From: CAZSMK01 sp964608095 | Lineage (GTDB): Bacteria > Sumerlaeota > Sumerlaeia > MWCT01 > JAGHBZ01 | DNA length: 35,784 nucleotides | Direction of reading: 5' to 3' | Assembly (NCBI GenBank): GCA_964608095.1 | Contig: CAZSMK010000091.1 | Location: forward strand, 1-35,784 | Notes under the pieces: model-generated | What the model was told of the DNA's origin: nothing | Database searches by the model: none | What the model saw: the letters and a program-made list of their open reading frames with translations, nothing else | Position numbers and translations under genes: made by a program | Part shown: positions 6,461 through 15,460 of the stretch, one piece after another | Layout: every line of letters starts with the position of its first letter | Numbering within the stretch: the stretch's first letter is position 1

Positions 6461-9400
6461 TTACTTCTCATCACACATGATCTCGAGCTCATAGTCGGCG
6501 CTCTGACCGGTGTCGGGATCAGTTTCACACATAATATAGTAAGTGCTGCCGTCCGAGAGAAATTCTGCGAAGACGGGTATGCCGTAATCGTAAGGACCGT
6601 CGCAGGTTACTTCGGTCAGCGAAGCGCAACTACCCTTGAACACGGTTACTGATGGCGCGGCATTTTCAGAATAGAGCCAGATGTCAACGATATAGCCGGA
6701 GGGAGGTTGTATTTCGTACCAGCGGTCAAGGAAGAAGAACGTCTCCGTACATGATGATTCGTCTGTATCGGTACACCCGCTCATGTCGCCTTCATCGTAG
6801 TAATAATTGCATGAGGCGAGTTCCGCGGTCTGGCAGGTATCGGGAACAATTGGAGCGCAGGAGATGGCAATCTCAGGCGGATTTGCCGGTCCGTACACGT
6901 TGGTCAATACCTTGATGACGACTGGTTGAGTGGCTGGATTCTCATAGGTGAGCGACACGATTCCATCGTCGTCGCATGCCGAGTCGAAAGGCGTGGTCTG
7001 GCTGCAGTCGCTGTAGAATCCTATCCCGACCAGGTAGAAGAAATCATAGTCGGTTAATTGAACCGTGGCTGCGGTCTCAGCAGGTACAGTCAGCGAGAGC
7101 CATCTGCCCTGTAGGTAGGACGAGCCAAAACAGGGGATTTTGTCATCGCCATACCCGGGGATTCTATTATTCCAATCGTATACGTCGCCGCACTGTGCAG
7201 GCTGTGCTGAGATGCATGTCATGCCGTATTTCACGGTTTCGCATTCAATCGTAATCTCAGGATGGTACGCATATTGGTGATGGTTAACAAGAACCTTGAG
7301 CGTTACGGGGCTCGCCGTGGGGTTCTCGTAGCGCAACTGCGCGCCTTCCCAGTCGCAGACGGAGTCGATAAGATTGTTGGGATAATCATCGCAGCTCTCG
7401 TAGAAACCGATTCCTACCATATACTGGAGGTCCCAATCGTGCACAGTAATAGTGGCAGCCTTTTCAGAGGGAATGGTGAGATCAAGCCATCGAGCGCCGA
7501 GTGGTTCACCGAGCCCCTCCATACAGGGCAGCACATCATCACCCATCCCCGGAATCTGATTGGAGGTACCGTAGGTCTCGCCGCATTGAACCTCTTTTGC
7601 GGAGATACAGGTTTGACCCCATTTGACCGTCTCACAGTCAATCCAGATCTCGGGATGAATCGCAGATTGGTGATGGTTAACGAGTACCTTGAGCGTTACA
7701 GGGCTCGCTGTGGGATTCTCGTAGCGCAACTGCGCACCTTCCCAGTTGCATACGGAGTCGATAAGATTGTTGGGATAATCGCCGCATGAGGCATAGAACC
7801 CGATACCGACATATTGCATGATATCCCAATCCCACACTGTTACGGTTGCCGCCGTCTCTGCGGGGACAGAGAGTTGGAGCCATCGGGCGCCATTTTCCTG
7901 TTGCACACTCGACATGCACGGCAGCTCATCCGTTCCCATGCCGGGAATCTGGTTGGAGGGATCATAAGTTTCGCCGCACTGCACAACTTTAGGCTTTCCG
8001 CAGGTCGCTCCATCAGGAAGTGTACATGTTATGGTAAGGCTCTGGCTCATGTAATATTCCGATGCCGCTTTGACCCAGATTCGTTGATTCTTGTACTGGG
8101 TGTTCCAGCTACACTGAGCGGGGGTCGAGTAGGAGATGGAGAGACCACAGGCGCGTTCGTACAAATTGCCGCACGTGCCGGAATAGATCGCTACGTAGCC
8201 GCTGGTGATGCCATGATAAAAGGATGCCTGTACGGTAGTGTTTGCATAGGGAACATCAACATAGTACCAGACGTCTTTAGTCGTCCAGCCGCAGCTGCTG
8301 GCTGTTCCGGCGGTGGCGTATCGTGTCAGGTCGCCCTCGATGGTCTGGTCGCAGGAAAGTTCCGCTGCGTCGCAGGGCTCATCATTTACAGCGGAACAGC
8401 TGACTGAAATCTCAGGCGGATTCGCATACTGATGCACGTTGGTCAGAACTTTAATGGTGATGGGATCGAATGTCGAGTTTTCGTAGGTGAGTGATACTTC
8501 GCCGTCGGATTCGCAGATTGAATCGAAGGGACTCGAGCCGCAATCATCGTAAAACCCGATTCCTACCAAATACATGAAATCATAATCGATGAGGGTGACA
8601 GTCGATGCGGTCTGGGGTGGAACGTTGATCTCGAGCCAGCGTCCCTGGGCGGTCGATGCGCCGAAACAGGGAACGCGATCGGTCCCCACACCGGGGATCA
8701 TGTTCTCCCAATCGAAGACGTCGCCGCATTCAGCAGGTTGGGGATTGAGGCAGTATTTACCCGGCGGCGCGTCTATCCAATCCACCGTCAGCACGCCGCC
8801 CGTGTAGCTCATTCCGTATAACCGGATATAGTATGTCAGGCTCTGAGAATTATCGGTGGCGAACTGGAGAATGCCGATTTCCTTCATTGGATCACCTTCG
8901 TTGCAGCCGATTACGGTAAGATCGTTACAGCTACCTGAATAGACCACAAACCCGGCGGGAAGGTCTGCTTCCAGCTCGACCGTCACCAGCTTGCTTGTCC
9001 CGGGCTGAATCTTGTACCAGATATCAACATCACCGCTTCCCGGGTTAGCGCAAGGCGGAAACGGCTCCGCACTCATCGTCGCCTGATTCATGTAGGTTCC
9101 GAAATACTCCGTTGCGCCGTTCGACAACACTTTCGCCCATTCACATTCATCGGGGCACGCTACCGCCGTAATGGTACCTTCGTAAGGATCGGCATTGAAC
9201 GCGGATGCAACTATATCATAGTCGCCAGTCTGGGTGAAGGTAATATCCGAAAACGTAATCTGACCGTTGGAATTGGTATAACCGTTCCAGTAGTCGCTTG
9301 CTGTAGGATGCGAGATGCACACCAGCGCATCCTCGACCGGAGTTGTGCCGATCTTTACGGTTACGGTAACATTAACCGGCTGCCCGGACATCACCTGCGA

Positions 9401-11473
9401 TGGATGAGTGACCGAGAGCGTGGAGGGCGATGCGGTGCGCAACATCAACTCAGGATCGCCAAAGTAGTGATAAATACGCGTCTGGTATTCCGCCATGGAG
9501 TCGAAATTCCGGTACGATGAGAAATAGTAGCGCCCGTGGTTGAAGGCGCCTGCGGTGCGCCAGGTGCTCTCATACGTCTGGTCGCTGAAAAAGGGATCGT
9601 AATTCGGAAAGAAACAGTCGGTAATACCGTGACCAAACAGCTCGTTCAGCACGGTATAGCTGGCTTTGGTCGCCCCCACAATACCCACGCACCCACCGGG
9701 ATACTTCTTGAGCATAGCCTCGCAGAAACAATCGCCGACGGTGTAATGGAAGGAACCGGTATAGCAATTCAGACTATAGACCATCGGGGTCTTATCGCCG
9801 TTTGTGAGGTATTGCATGTCGCTGACCGTAAAGGAGGGGTAAGACCATCCGGTGTTGCCCCCATGGTCGCGATGCATCACCAGACCTGTTCCGGCATTGA
9901 TCGTGTCAATGACATCCTGATGTGCCTGCTCCTTACTGGTGAATCGATCAACTATCCATTGGGGAACAGGGTCGGGATAACATGTGGGTGGCGTCAGATC
10001 CCACCGCACCTGGTTAAATTCGCAGCGATGGCTATGATAGTGGTTCGAGTTGAAGTGGTACTCGGACTGGAAGGAATCAGGACATAACGCCGTATGACCG
10101 TCAAATCCAGCCTCTTCTGTTATATATTTGTAGATCGTCATAATGGTTTCGACATACCAGCGGTCGGTGGTAAGGTAAGGACTGTAAATGTTATGAAAGA
10201 ACGCGGCGCCGAGAAAATCGTCATACCACATTCCGGTCACCGGGGTTCTATCATATTTGAGAATCTTGTTGACTACATTGGTGCAATCTGCTTCAAGGCT
10301 AACGGTAAGTCTGCCGAGTGTAACGTCAGGGAGCCAGTCGGAGCCATCGAGGCATGAGTAGGGGTGGTCGCTCGCGGCTGATTGATAATCGAACGACGGG
10401 ACATCGTCTTTATCGCCGACAAGGAGAACATAGGTGGGTGCAGGATTCCATGTGTCGTAGGCGTTCTGGATATAGTTCTTAACATCAGTTGCAGTGGGAG
10501 CCGTGCCGATTTCGGAAAGTTTTGTCATCCGGGTGATGAATCCCTTCATGTGTTTCCATTCAGCCAGTGGGAGCGTTTCTTCATAGAATGAATCAGCCAC
10601 GATAATGAGGTAATCAGCGGCGTTTCCGGTCGAAAGACCTTTGAGTTCATCACCTTCGAGCGTTTTCGCCTCAGCCTCGGTCTCAGCCTCGTTACCGGAA
10701 TCCATTTTCCAGGGTTCTTTGAAGTTCTTCTCCACAGGAACATAATTCAGGATAAGAGAGGCGGCAATCTTTTCGAATTCACGTGCAGCGACACGTTTTT
10801 TCTTCGCCTCGCCTTGTGGGTCCGGCGTTCCTTTGTAACTCAGTCTCAAGCGAACCGACGCGACCGCACGCACCTCTCCGCTTGCCGGATTGTAGCGCAG
10901 CGGGTACACCTTGACATATACCACGCGATGTCCACGCAGGGCGCCCGATATGCCAAGCTCTACGGGAACGTCAGGATAGAACCGTTCTTTTGCATAAAAT
11001 TCCTCGTCGATGGTGAACGGGGGATTGTCGAACATGTCGGAGTCGAACGTTAGCGGTTGACGGGGATAGATTAAGTAGTTGGTGCCGAGAGAGAACTCGA
11101 GCTGGTCGAGAATCTCAAGAGAGGGGGTAACGCCATAAGGGATTTCGAGAAAGAATCCCTTTGCCGGCAGCTCGGGCGTGCCGATGTCGACCGCATCACT
11201 TCCCGCATTTGGTACGGCAAACTGAGAATACAGTGTACCGTCCGGTGCCTCGATTTTCGATTCGATGACACCGGGAAAGGTCACGGCGACTTCCGGCGTT
11301 TTGTCGCCCCGGGGACTCAAGAGAAGAACCTCGGCGGGTTCGATCTGATCAGTCCCCGCAAGAGGAATCCATGTGCCGCAATCCTTTGCACTGGATTCCA
11401 CAACACCAAGTACAACCAGAACAACAAACAACACAACCATACAACACGTTGCTCTTCTTCTTGTCTTCTTCAT
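6461..11473 (-). CDS. Secreted gingipain-type cysteine peptidase (family C25) with Cys-rich modules
   Basis: This 1670-residue protein starts with a signal peptide (KKTRRR, then a Val/Leu-rich core, probable cleavage after ESSA near 29). A gingipain-like propeptide follows (about 30-270; GTPELPAKGFFLEIPYG). The C25 catalytic domain (about 285-690) contains ADYLIIVAD, YVLLVGDKDDVPS, catalytic His537 in HRDHGGNTGW and Cys570 in SLNCYTG. The 33-residue His-Cys spacing equals that of RgpB gingipain. An Ig-like domain (about 694-770) follows. The tail has three PPC-like modules (773-905, 1027-1150, 1543-1670) interleaved with four related Cys-rich repeats of about 131 residues starting at 908, 1158, 1289 and 1420. 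I see no Type IX sorting domain, PEP-CTERM or LPXTG. AGGAGG at 11482-11488 supports the start. Specificity is unknown; the family cleaves after Arg, Lys or other residues. Confidence 0.88.
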   Translation of the reverse strand: MKKTRRRATCCMVVLFVVLVVLGVVESSAKDCGTWIPLAGTDQIEPAEVLLLSPRGDKTPEVAVTFPGVIESKIEAPDGTLYSQFAVPNAGSDAVDIGTPELPAKGFFLEIPYGVTPSLEILDQLEFSLGTNYLIYPRQPLTFDSDMFDNPPFTIDEEFYAKERFYPDVPVELGISGALRGHRVVYVKVYPLRYNPASGEVRAVASVRLRLSYKGTPDPQGEAKKKRVAAREFEKIAASLILNYVPVEKNFKEPWKMDSGNEAETEAEAKTLEGDELKGLSTGNAADYLIIVADSFYEETLPLAEWKHMKGFITRMTKLSEIGTAPTATDVKNYIQNAYDTWNPAPTYVLLVGDKDDVPSFDYQSAASDHPYSCLDGSDWLPDVTLGRLTVSLEADCTNVVNKILKYDRTPVTGMWYDDFLGAAFFHNIYSPYLTTDRWYVETIMTIYKYITEEAGFDGHTALCPDSFQSEYHFNSNHYHSHRCEFNQVRWDLTPPTCYPDPVPQWIVDRFTSKEQAHQDVIDTINAGTGLVMHRDHGGNTGWSYPSFTVSDMQYLTNGDKTPMVYSLNCYTGSFHYTVGDCFCEAMLKKYPGGCVGIVGATKASYTVLNELFGHGITDCFFPNYDPFFSDQTYESTWRTAGAFNHGRYYFSSYRNFDSMAEYQTRIYHYFGDPELMLRTASPSTLSVTHPSQVMSGQPVNVTVTVKIGTTPVEDALVCISHPTASDYWNGYTNSNGQITFSDITFTQTGDYDIVASAFNADPYEGTITAVACPDECEWAKVLSNGATEYFGTYMNQATMSAEPFPPCANPGSGDVDIWYKIQPGTSKLVTVELEADLPAGFVVYSGSCNDLTVIGCNEGDPMKEIGILQFATDNSQSLTYYIRLYGMSYTGGVLTVDWIDAPPGKYCLNPQPAECGDVFDWENMIPGVGTDRVPCFGASTAQGRWLEINVPPQTASTVTLIDYDFMYLVGIGFYDDCGSSPFDSICESDGEVSLTYENSTFDPITIKVLTNVHQYANPPEISVSCSAVNDEPCDAAELSCDQTIEGDLTRYATAGTASSCGWTTKDVWYYVDVPYANTTVQASFYHGITSGYVAIYSGTCGNLYERACGLSISYSTPAQCSWNTQYKNQRIWVKAASEYYMSQSLTITCTLPDGATCGKPKVVQCGETYDPSNQIPGMGTDELPCMSSVQQENGARWLQLSVPAETAATVTVWDWDIMQYVGIGFYASCGDYPNNLIDSVCNWEGAQLRYENPTASPVTLKVLVNHHQSAIHPEIWIDCETVKWGQTCISAKEVQCGETYGTSNQIPGMGDDVLPCMEGLGEPLGARWLDLTIPSEKAATITVHDWDLQYMVGIGFYESCDDYPNNLIDSVCDWEGAQLRYENPTASPVTLKVLVNHHQYAYHPEITIECETVKYGMTCISAQPAQCGDVYDWNNRIPGYGDDKIPCFGSSYLQGRWLSLTVPAETAATVQLTDYDFFYLVGIGFYSDCSQTTPFDSACDDDGIVSLTYENPATQPVVIKVLTNVYGPANPPEIAISCAPIVPDTCQTAELASCNYYYDEGDMSGCTDTDESSCTETFFFLDRWYEIQPPSGYIVDIWLYSENAAPSVTVFKGSCASLTEVTCDGPYDYGIPVFAEFLSDGSTYYIMCETDPDTGQSADYELEIMCDEK
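7298..7780. repeat. Near-identical tandem repeats inside the C25 peptidase gene
   Basis: The 90-nt stretches at 7298-7387 and 7691-7780 match at 84 of 90 positions, offset by 393 bp, exactly one 131-codon module. They encode the homologous parts of the Cys-rich repeats beginning at residues 1289 and 1158. The outer repeats (908 and 1420) resemble each other more than these two, which points to an ancestral pair followed by a recent duplication or gene conversion. Confidence 0.85.
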
Positions 11474-12090
11474 CGTCGTGCTCCTCCTTTCAGTTAATAT
11501 TCTTATTTACATAAACACCCATAACACTCCTTGTCTGTGTGGAACAAAAACATTGGTCCTCGAGTACGCATGGAAAGCCCTCGTAATAAATGGAAAGGGG
11601 AGACTCTATGAAAAGAAAAAAAAGAAAGCGACGTCTTTTGTTGGTTCAACAACCCTGCTTCTCTCATTTGTTTTCCTCTCTGATTACGAAGTGCTAAAAG
11701 TTACGACATGTTACAACCTGAGCCCGATACACCTAAAACCAGAAAAGAATCCAAAATCTTGAGCACCTATCGAACATCTAAAAACACATTTGAGAAGAAT
11801 ACATAACTAATATTATGTATAAATAACATACTAAGAAAAGAGGAGTCAATATAAAAATAATAGATTATAACATAATTTTTTTATTTTACTGTATAAATCA
11901 CAGGAAGGATTAACAAATAAGTCTCGCCGGATTGATCGAATGTGGTGCAAGCGCAGGGCTCATGTTTATTCACACGGACGCTTAGTAGTCCTGCATGATG
12001 TATTGACTCAAAGACTCAAGACAGCCGTCGTAAGTTAGCAGACTTTACTTTGCGACACGTTGACGGGAGATTAATCGTATAAATGTGCTT
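11474..12090. other. AT-rich intergenic region between two minus-strand genes
   Basis: No gene is supported here. Positions 11800-11905 are very AT-rich and could serve as upstream promoter DNA for the peptidase gene, but I found no convincing -35/-10 pair. I see no clear terminator for the alkaline phosphatase either. Confidence 0.4.
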
Positions 12091-13304
12091 TTATTTAGGG
12101 CGAGCTGGCGTGGCATGACCGAGTGCCGCCGCTAAGGTCTCGAAGATAAAGGTGTTGTCGTGTTTGCCGTTCAAAGGCGCGGCGCCTGGTCCTGTAGCCC
12201 ATATCGGCACTGCCGCCGCGGTATGATTCCCCGATGTCCACTTGATCTCCGGCTCATCGCCCTGGAGAAGAGGTTGCTGATAAGGTCCCGTCATGGACAT
12301 TCCGCCGGTCTCGTGATCTGCCGTAACCACTATAAGGGTATGGCGTAAAAGGTTTTCTCTTTCGAGGAACTCGAGCGTGCGTGACACGGTACGATCAAAT
12401 TCGAGCACCTCACCTTTGCAGGGTTCAAAATCGTTGCCGTGACTCGCCCAATCAATAGAGCCACCTTCCACCATAAGGAAAAAGCCCTTTTTGTTATGCT
12501 TGAGAATTTCGAGCGTTTTCAAGGTAATATCTGATAGATGCGGTTCTATGTTGGATGGACCGCGCGTTGACTCGTAATCGAGCTGTTTATTGTTGTTGAC
12601 ATCAAAATACCCGAACACGCGTTCCATATATTCAGTCTCAGGATTGAGCTCGTGATAATTCTGACAATTGAAGACCCTATAACCGGCTTGCGTGGCGGAT
12701 TCCAGAATCTGCTCGTCAGTCCATTTGTCGCCGTAAATCCCGCCGCCCATGATGACGTCGACCACGCCGCCGGCAAAAAATTGGTCGCCGATTTTGTTGT
12801 ATTCATTTCGGCTCTCTACGTGCGCATAAAAAACCGCAGGTGTGGCATGGTTTACTCCAACCGATGAAACCAATCCCACGGCTTTTCCTTTCTTCTTCGC
12901 CAATTCCGCAAGGGTCTCGGTTGGGTTGCCATCCGGCGTTACTCCCAGCATACCATTGTTCGTCTTTACTCCTGCGGCGAGCGCGGTGCCTGCCGCTGCC
13001 GAATCCGTTATAAAACTGTTCAACGAGAACGTTGTTACAAAACCGCACACCGGAAACCTTTCGAACGAGAGTTTAAAAGGTTCGCCCTCTTCGTCAAGTC
13101 CCTGTCCGTAAGTCGAGTAGACCGCCGACTCAATGTGGGCGAGCCCCATACCATCACCTATAAAAAAATAATGTTTTTCGCTTTACGAGGTGTGGTATCA
13201 AGATGAGCGCCACTCGAAGAGACCGAAAAACAAGATGCCCAGAACATCAGGGTGATTACCAGAAACATTATGCTAAAAACATGTACGCGTTTTTGTGTAT
13301 TCAT
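12091..13304 (-). CDS. Secreted alkaline phosphatase split by a -1 frameshift site
   Basis: The intact phosphatase would be 404 residues. Translation starts at ATG 13304 (AAGGAG at 13312-13317, promoter at 13347-13375) with an export signal (MNTQKRVHVF, hydrophobic core, WASC). After KNIIFL, codon 49 is TAG (13160-13158). The rest continues in the -1 frame from 13161 to 12091. A shift at T TTT TTA (13167-13161) gives NIIFLIGDGMGLAHI, matching the family's first metal-binding motif. Downstream are the nucleophile Ser in DSAAAGTALAAGVKTNNG, HVESRNEY, the metal ligands of MVEGGSIDWASHGND, VTADHETGG and the final His of SGNHTAAA. An ORF beginning only at 13149 would lack both the signal and the essential Asp of GDG. 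It would hydrolyse phosphomonoesters outside the inner membrane. The break may be programmed frameshifting, a real mutation, or a one-base homopolymer error. Confidence 0.85.
13161..13167 (-). promoter_or_regulatory. Candidate slippery heptamer U UUU UUA
   Basis: In the frame set by ATG 13304 the mRNA reads ATT TTT TTA TAG, so the heptamer is exactly in the X XXY YYZ register and the next zero-frame codon is a stop. A -1 slip continues as ATA GGT GAT GGT ATG, the conserved phosphatase frame. A small possible stem TGGG/CCCA lies about 12 nt downstream; no Shine-Dalgarno-like stimulator is evident upstream. Confidence 0.5.
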
Positions 13305-13346
13305 GATATATCTCCTTTTTTAATGTTACCGTGCAGGCGTTTTGTA

Positions 13347-13375
13347 AAAATAGTCTCTCATATCACTTTTATCAA
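13347..13375 (-). promoter_or_regulatory. Predicted sigma70 promoter of the alkaline phosphatase gene
   Basis: On the minus strand TTGATA (13375-13370) is separated by 17 bp from TATTTT (13352-13347). This gives a leader of roughly 35 nt ahead of the AAGGAG and ATG at 13304, supporting the upstream start. No PHO-box-like repeat was recognised. Confidence 0.5.
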
Positions 13376-13642
13376 AGGCAAAAGAAAAAACAGGTTTAGT
13401 CCTTTAGATTACGGCTCAGGAAGCGATTGGTCTTTAAGATAAGTTGCCGAAAATCCTTAGAATCTTGAAGCAATATTCATACGGTCAGATGGCGAAGTAA
13501 AGAACTGAAAGAAGTGTAACCTTCGAGGTGTGATTACAAAAACTTCACTTGAAATCCGGCAATTCGGTCTGTGAGTATAGGTATGTTGACGTTGAATAAG
13601 TGATGTAGGGAATTTTCAAATCCTTATCTGGAGTGAATAACA

Positions 13643-13861
13643 ATGGAAGAATGTTTTGGCTTATATATGGCATTTGGTCCCGACGGAATGACCCCGGACC
13701 CCAAAGAGAGGGAACGTTGCTATAAGTGTAAGGATTTTGATAAATGCTTCAAGTACAGCCTTATCCGTCAGCTGATCGGATTGAGATTTGAAATCCGCAA
13801 TGGTGTGGCAGGTATAAGGAAATCATTAGGAGGAAGTCATTCCGATTTCCCCCTCTGGTAA
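13643..13861 (+). CDS. Small Cys-containing conserved-looking hypothetical protein
   Basis: This 72-residue protein begins MEECFGLYMAFGPDG and continues with a compact CYKCKDFDKCFKYS motif near residues 26-39. The Cys4 and CxxC-x5-C arrangement suggests a small metal-binding or redox fold, but no function can be given. The remainder (SLIRQLIGLRFEIRNGVAGIRKSLGG) is an amphipathic basic helix. GGAGTGA at 13630-13636 sits 9 nt before the ATG, a good ribosome-binding site. It stands alone, with about 340 bp free upstream and converging on the CBM9-like gene. Similar short Cys proteins are, from memory, scattered through delta-proteobacterial and candidate-phylum genomes. Confidence 0.6.
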   Translation: MEECFGLYMAFGPDGMTPDPKERERCYKCKDFDKCFKYSLIRQLIGLRFEIRNGVAGIRKSLGGSHSDFPLW

Positions 13862-14173
13862 AAAACATCGTGTTAGACCTTCAGGTTGCATTGCAGAAGG
13901 AGAGGGATTGTTAAAATACACATTCCACCTCTCTGTCTCGGTTCTGTTGAAGCGTACGGTTGTTTTCGATGTCCCTGAAAACCTCACCCTCCTGCCGATA
14001 GAGTAACGAAGAAGTCTTCTTTATCCAGTCCAGGCTGACCAATACCTCTTTACGTCCTGTGGAATCCCTTAGCAAAGGCGCTTATATCCTGCAGTCGCTG
14101 CAAGAGAGATTAAAAAACTGAACGTAGAAAGAATGCTTGAAAGGGGCTGAAGCAATTTTTTTAAAGATAAAGG
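13862..14173. other. Non-coding interval
   Basis: Roughly 310 bp between the small Cys protein and the terminator of the converging CBM9-like gene. All six frames are interrupted by stops. No RNA gene or repeat was recognised. Confidence 0.4.
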
Positions 14174-14211
14174 CGAAGAAAAAGCCCGTGCAGATAAACG
14201 CCTGCACGGGC
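14174..14211 (-). terminator. Rho-independent terminator of the CBM9-like gene
   Basis: On the minus strand GCCCGTGCAG (14211-14202) pairs with CTGCACGGGC (14193-14184), followed by TTTTTCTTC. It begins about 33 nt after the CBM9-like stop codon. Confidence 0.85.
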
Positions 14212-14244
14212 GAATAAAGACTCAATGACTTATTGGTCTTGATA

Positions 14245-15075
14245 TTATTCGTATGTAGCCCAAGTCTCTACTTCGGTACCCGGAGGAGGTGGAGGTGTGC
14301 CGGTGAAGGTCCATTTACCGTAGGGTTCCGCATTTAAGAATCCTGCGGTGCCATCCGGTTCCCAGTTGACCGCTTCCGAGGGGTTGTTATTGATGTAGGC
14401 GATCTGAATACCCCATTCGGTTCCGCTCGAGGGGAAAGTGGTCATAACTCCACCTTCTATGTTAAAGATAGTCCAGGGGATCTTGTACTCGATAGTGAGC
14501 AAACTGCTCCCACTGTCGTAGCTGAACGCGGCTTTATCGCCAATCGCATCCCAGCTTGTAGCGCCGGGATATCCACGGGTTGAGCCCGCTTCGTCCCAAA
14601 CATAACAAATGCCGTTCGTCGCATAGGGGAAGAAGACCGTGTGATAAAATGCCTGGGTTGCGGTTGACATCGTTCCGTTGGGGAAAAAGAAGAATTCGAA
14701 GTCATCGCCGCCAAATCCAGTGCCCGAAGGGTCGCGTCCGTCGGATTCGGGATCACCTGCGACCGGATCGAAGTCCAGCGAAAAATCGCTGTTGGTCACC
14801 TGATAGAGTATATAGAGATACTCATCATCGAACACAGCCTTGACTTCCGGGTCTTCGGTAGCAGCGGTAGTTTTGTCATCATGCAAAACAAAACCCGTAC
14901 AACCCGGAGTCGCGGCATCATCCCATTCACCGGTGGCAACAGAACCGTCAATAACTGGAACTACGCCATACTCAGACACAGCGTTAACGACATACTGTTT
15001 GTCCTGGGTTTCCTGGGCGAACACGAGCGAAACCAGAACCATAAACACACACATAAGGATTAAGTGTTTTTCCAT
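14245..15075 (-). CDS. Secreted CBM9-like carbohydrate-binding protein
   Basis: The 276-residue protein has a clear signal peptide (MEKHLILMCVFMVLVSLVFA, cleavage before QETQ). A single beta-rich domain resembling the carbohydrate-binding family 9-like fold fills residues about 30-255: VIDGSVATGEWDDA at the start, AVFDDEYLYILYQVTNSDF, DDFEFFFFPNG, LTIEYKIPWTIF, and a closing PYGKWTF. A short Pro linker (TPPPPPGTE) and a 10-residue tail end it; no catalytic domain is present. I chose ATG 15075 over the in-frame GTG four codons earlier because AGGTGG then lies 8 nt upstream. A LacI-type operator lies about 76 bp upstream, consistent with sugar-responsive control. It is divergent from the GH42 beta-galactosidase, suggesting a shared glycan-use role. 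Confidence 0.75.
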   Translation of the reverse strand: MEKHLILMCVFMVLVSLVFAQETQDKQYVVNAVSEYGVVPVIDGSVATGEWDDAATPGCTGFVLHDDKTTAATEDPEVKAVFDDEYLYILYQVTNSDFSLDFDPVAGDPESDGRDPSGTGFGGDDFEFFFFPNGTMSTATQAFYHTVFFPYATNGICYVWDEAGSTRGYPGATSWDAIGDKAAFSYDSGSSLLTIEYKIPWTIFNIEGGVMTTFPSSGTEWGIQIAYINNNPSEAVNWEPDGTAGFLNAEPYGKWTFTGTPPPPPGTEVETWATYE

Positions 15076-15148
15076 TTCACTACCCACCTTTCTATGAAAA
15101 AGATTTAAATTTCGATAGACCCTGCTTTTCCTATGCTCACTAAAAAAG

Positions 15149-15164
15149 TTTGAAACGCTTCAAA
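15149..15164. promoter_or_regulatory. LacI-family (cre-like) operator palindrome
   Basis: TTTGAAACGCTTCAAA is a 16-bp palindrome with one mismatch and the central CG step characteristic of LacI/GalR-family operators (TGAAAnCGnTTTCA type). It lies about 75-90 bp upstream of the CBM9-like gene, in the region shared with the divergent GH42 gene. No LacI-family regulator gene is present in this window. Confidence 0.6.
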
Positions 15165-15460
15165 TTTTTCTCGGTTACTCCCTTTTTCTACACTTCTTTC
15201 GATTACTACTTTTTCTCTCAGCTTTAAGATATTCTAAATTTTAACCGATTCATGCACGCCGAGTCAAGTGAGAATCGCAGTCCTGTCGTAGAACTTGAGC
15301 CCCTCGCGATATTTCTAGTGAGAAACACCGTAAATAGAGGTGGTGAGGAGGAAGAGCCCCCACACTGACATCGGGACGAATATTGTTGAATCTTCCCTAA
15401 CTTTAGCATGAATCGCTGAAAGACGAAAGGATGATGGCTCTAAATCTGACGATGTCGTTA
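15165..15460. other. Divergent intergenic region between the CBM9-like and GH42 genes
   Basis: No gene is supported. A stretch on the minus strand (about 15240-15470) reads as protein-like sequence in one frame but contains two internal stops and no start signal, so it is at most a decayed fragment. Confidence 0.35.

Noticed and set aside
6461..6520. Type IX secretion C-terminal domain on the gingipain-like protein
   Set aside because: The C-terminus ends in a PPC-like module (DYELEIMC) without the usual sorting-domain motifs.
7262..10087. Several plus-strand frames of 175-197 codons opposite the C25 peptidase gene
   Set aside because: They are complements of Cys-rich repeats and of the catalytic domain; the minus-strand frame has clear homology and a strong ribosome-binding site.
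11940..12060. Possible tRNA or small RNA in the intergenic region
   Set aside because: No cloverleaf, T-loop consensus or terminator could be assembled.
13149..13161. Strong stimulatory pseudoknot or hairpin for frameshifting
   Set aside because: Only a 4-bp TGGG/CCCA stem about 12 nt after the heptamer is visible, which is weak; I do not claim a stimulator.
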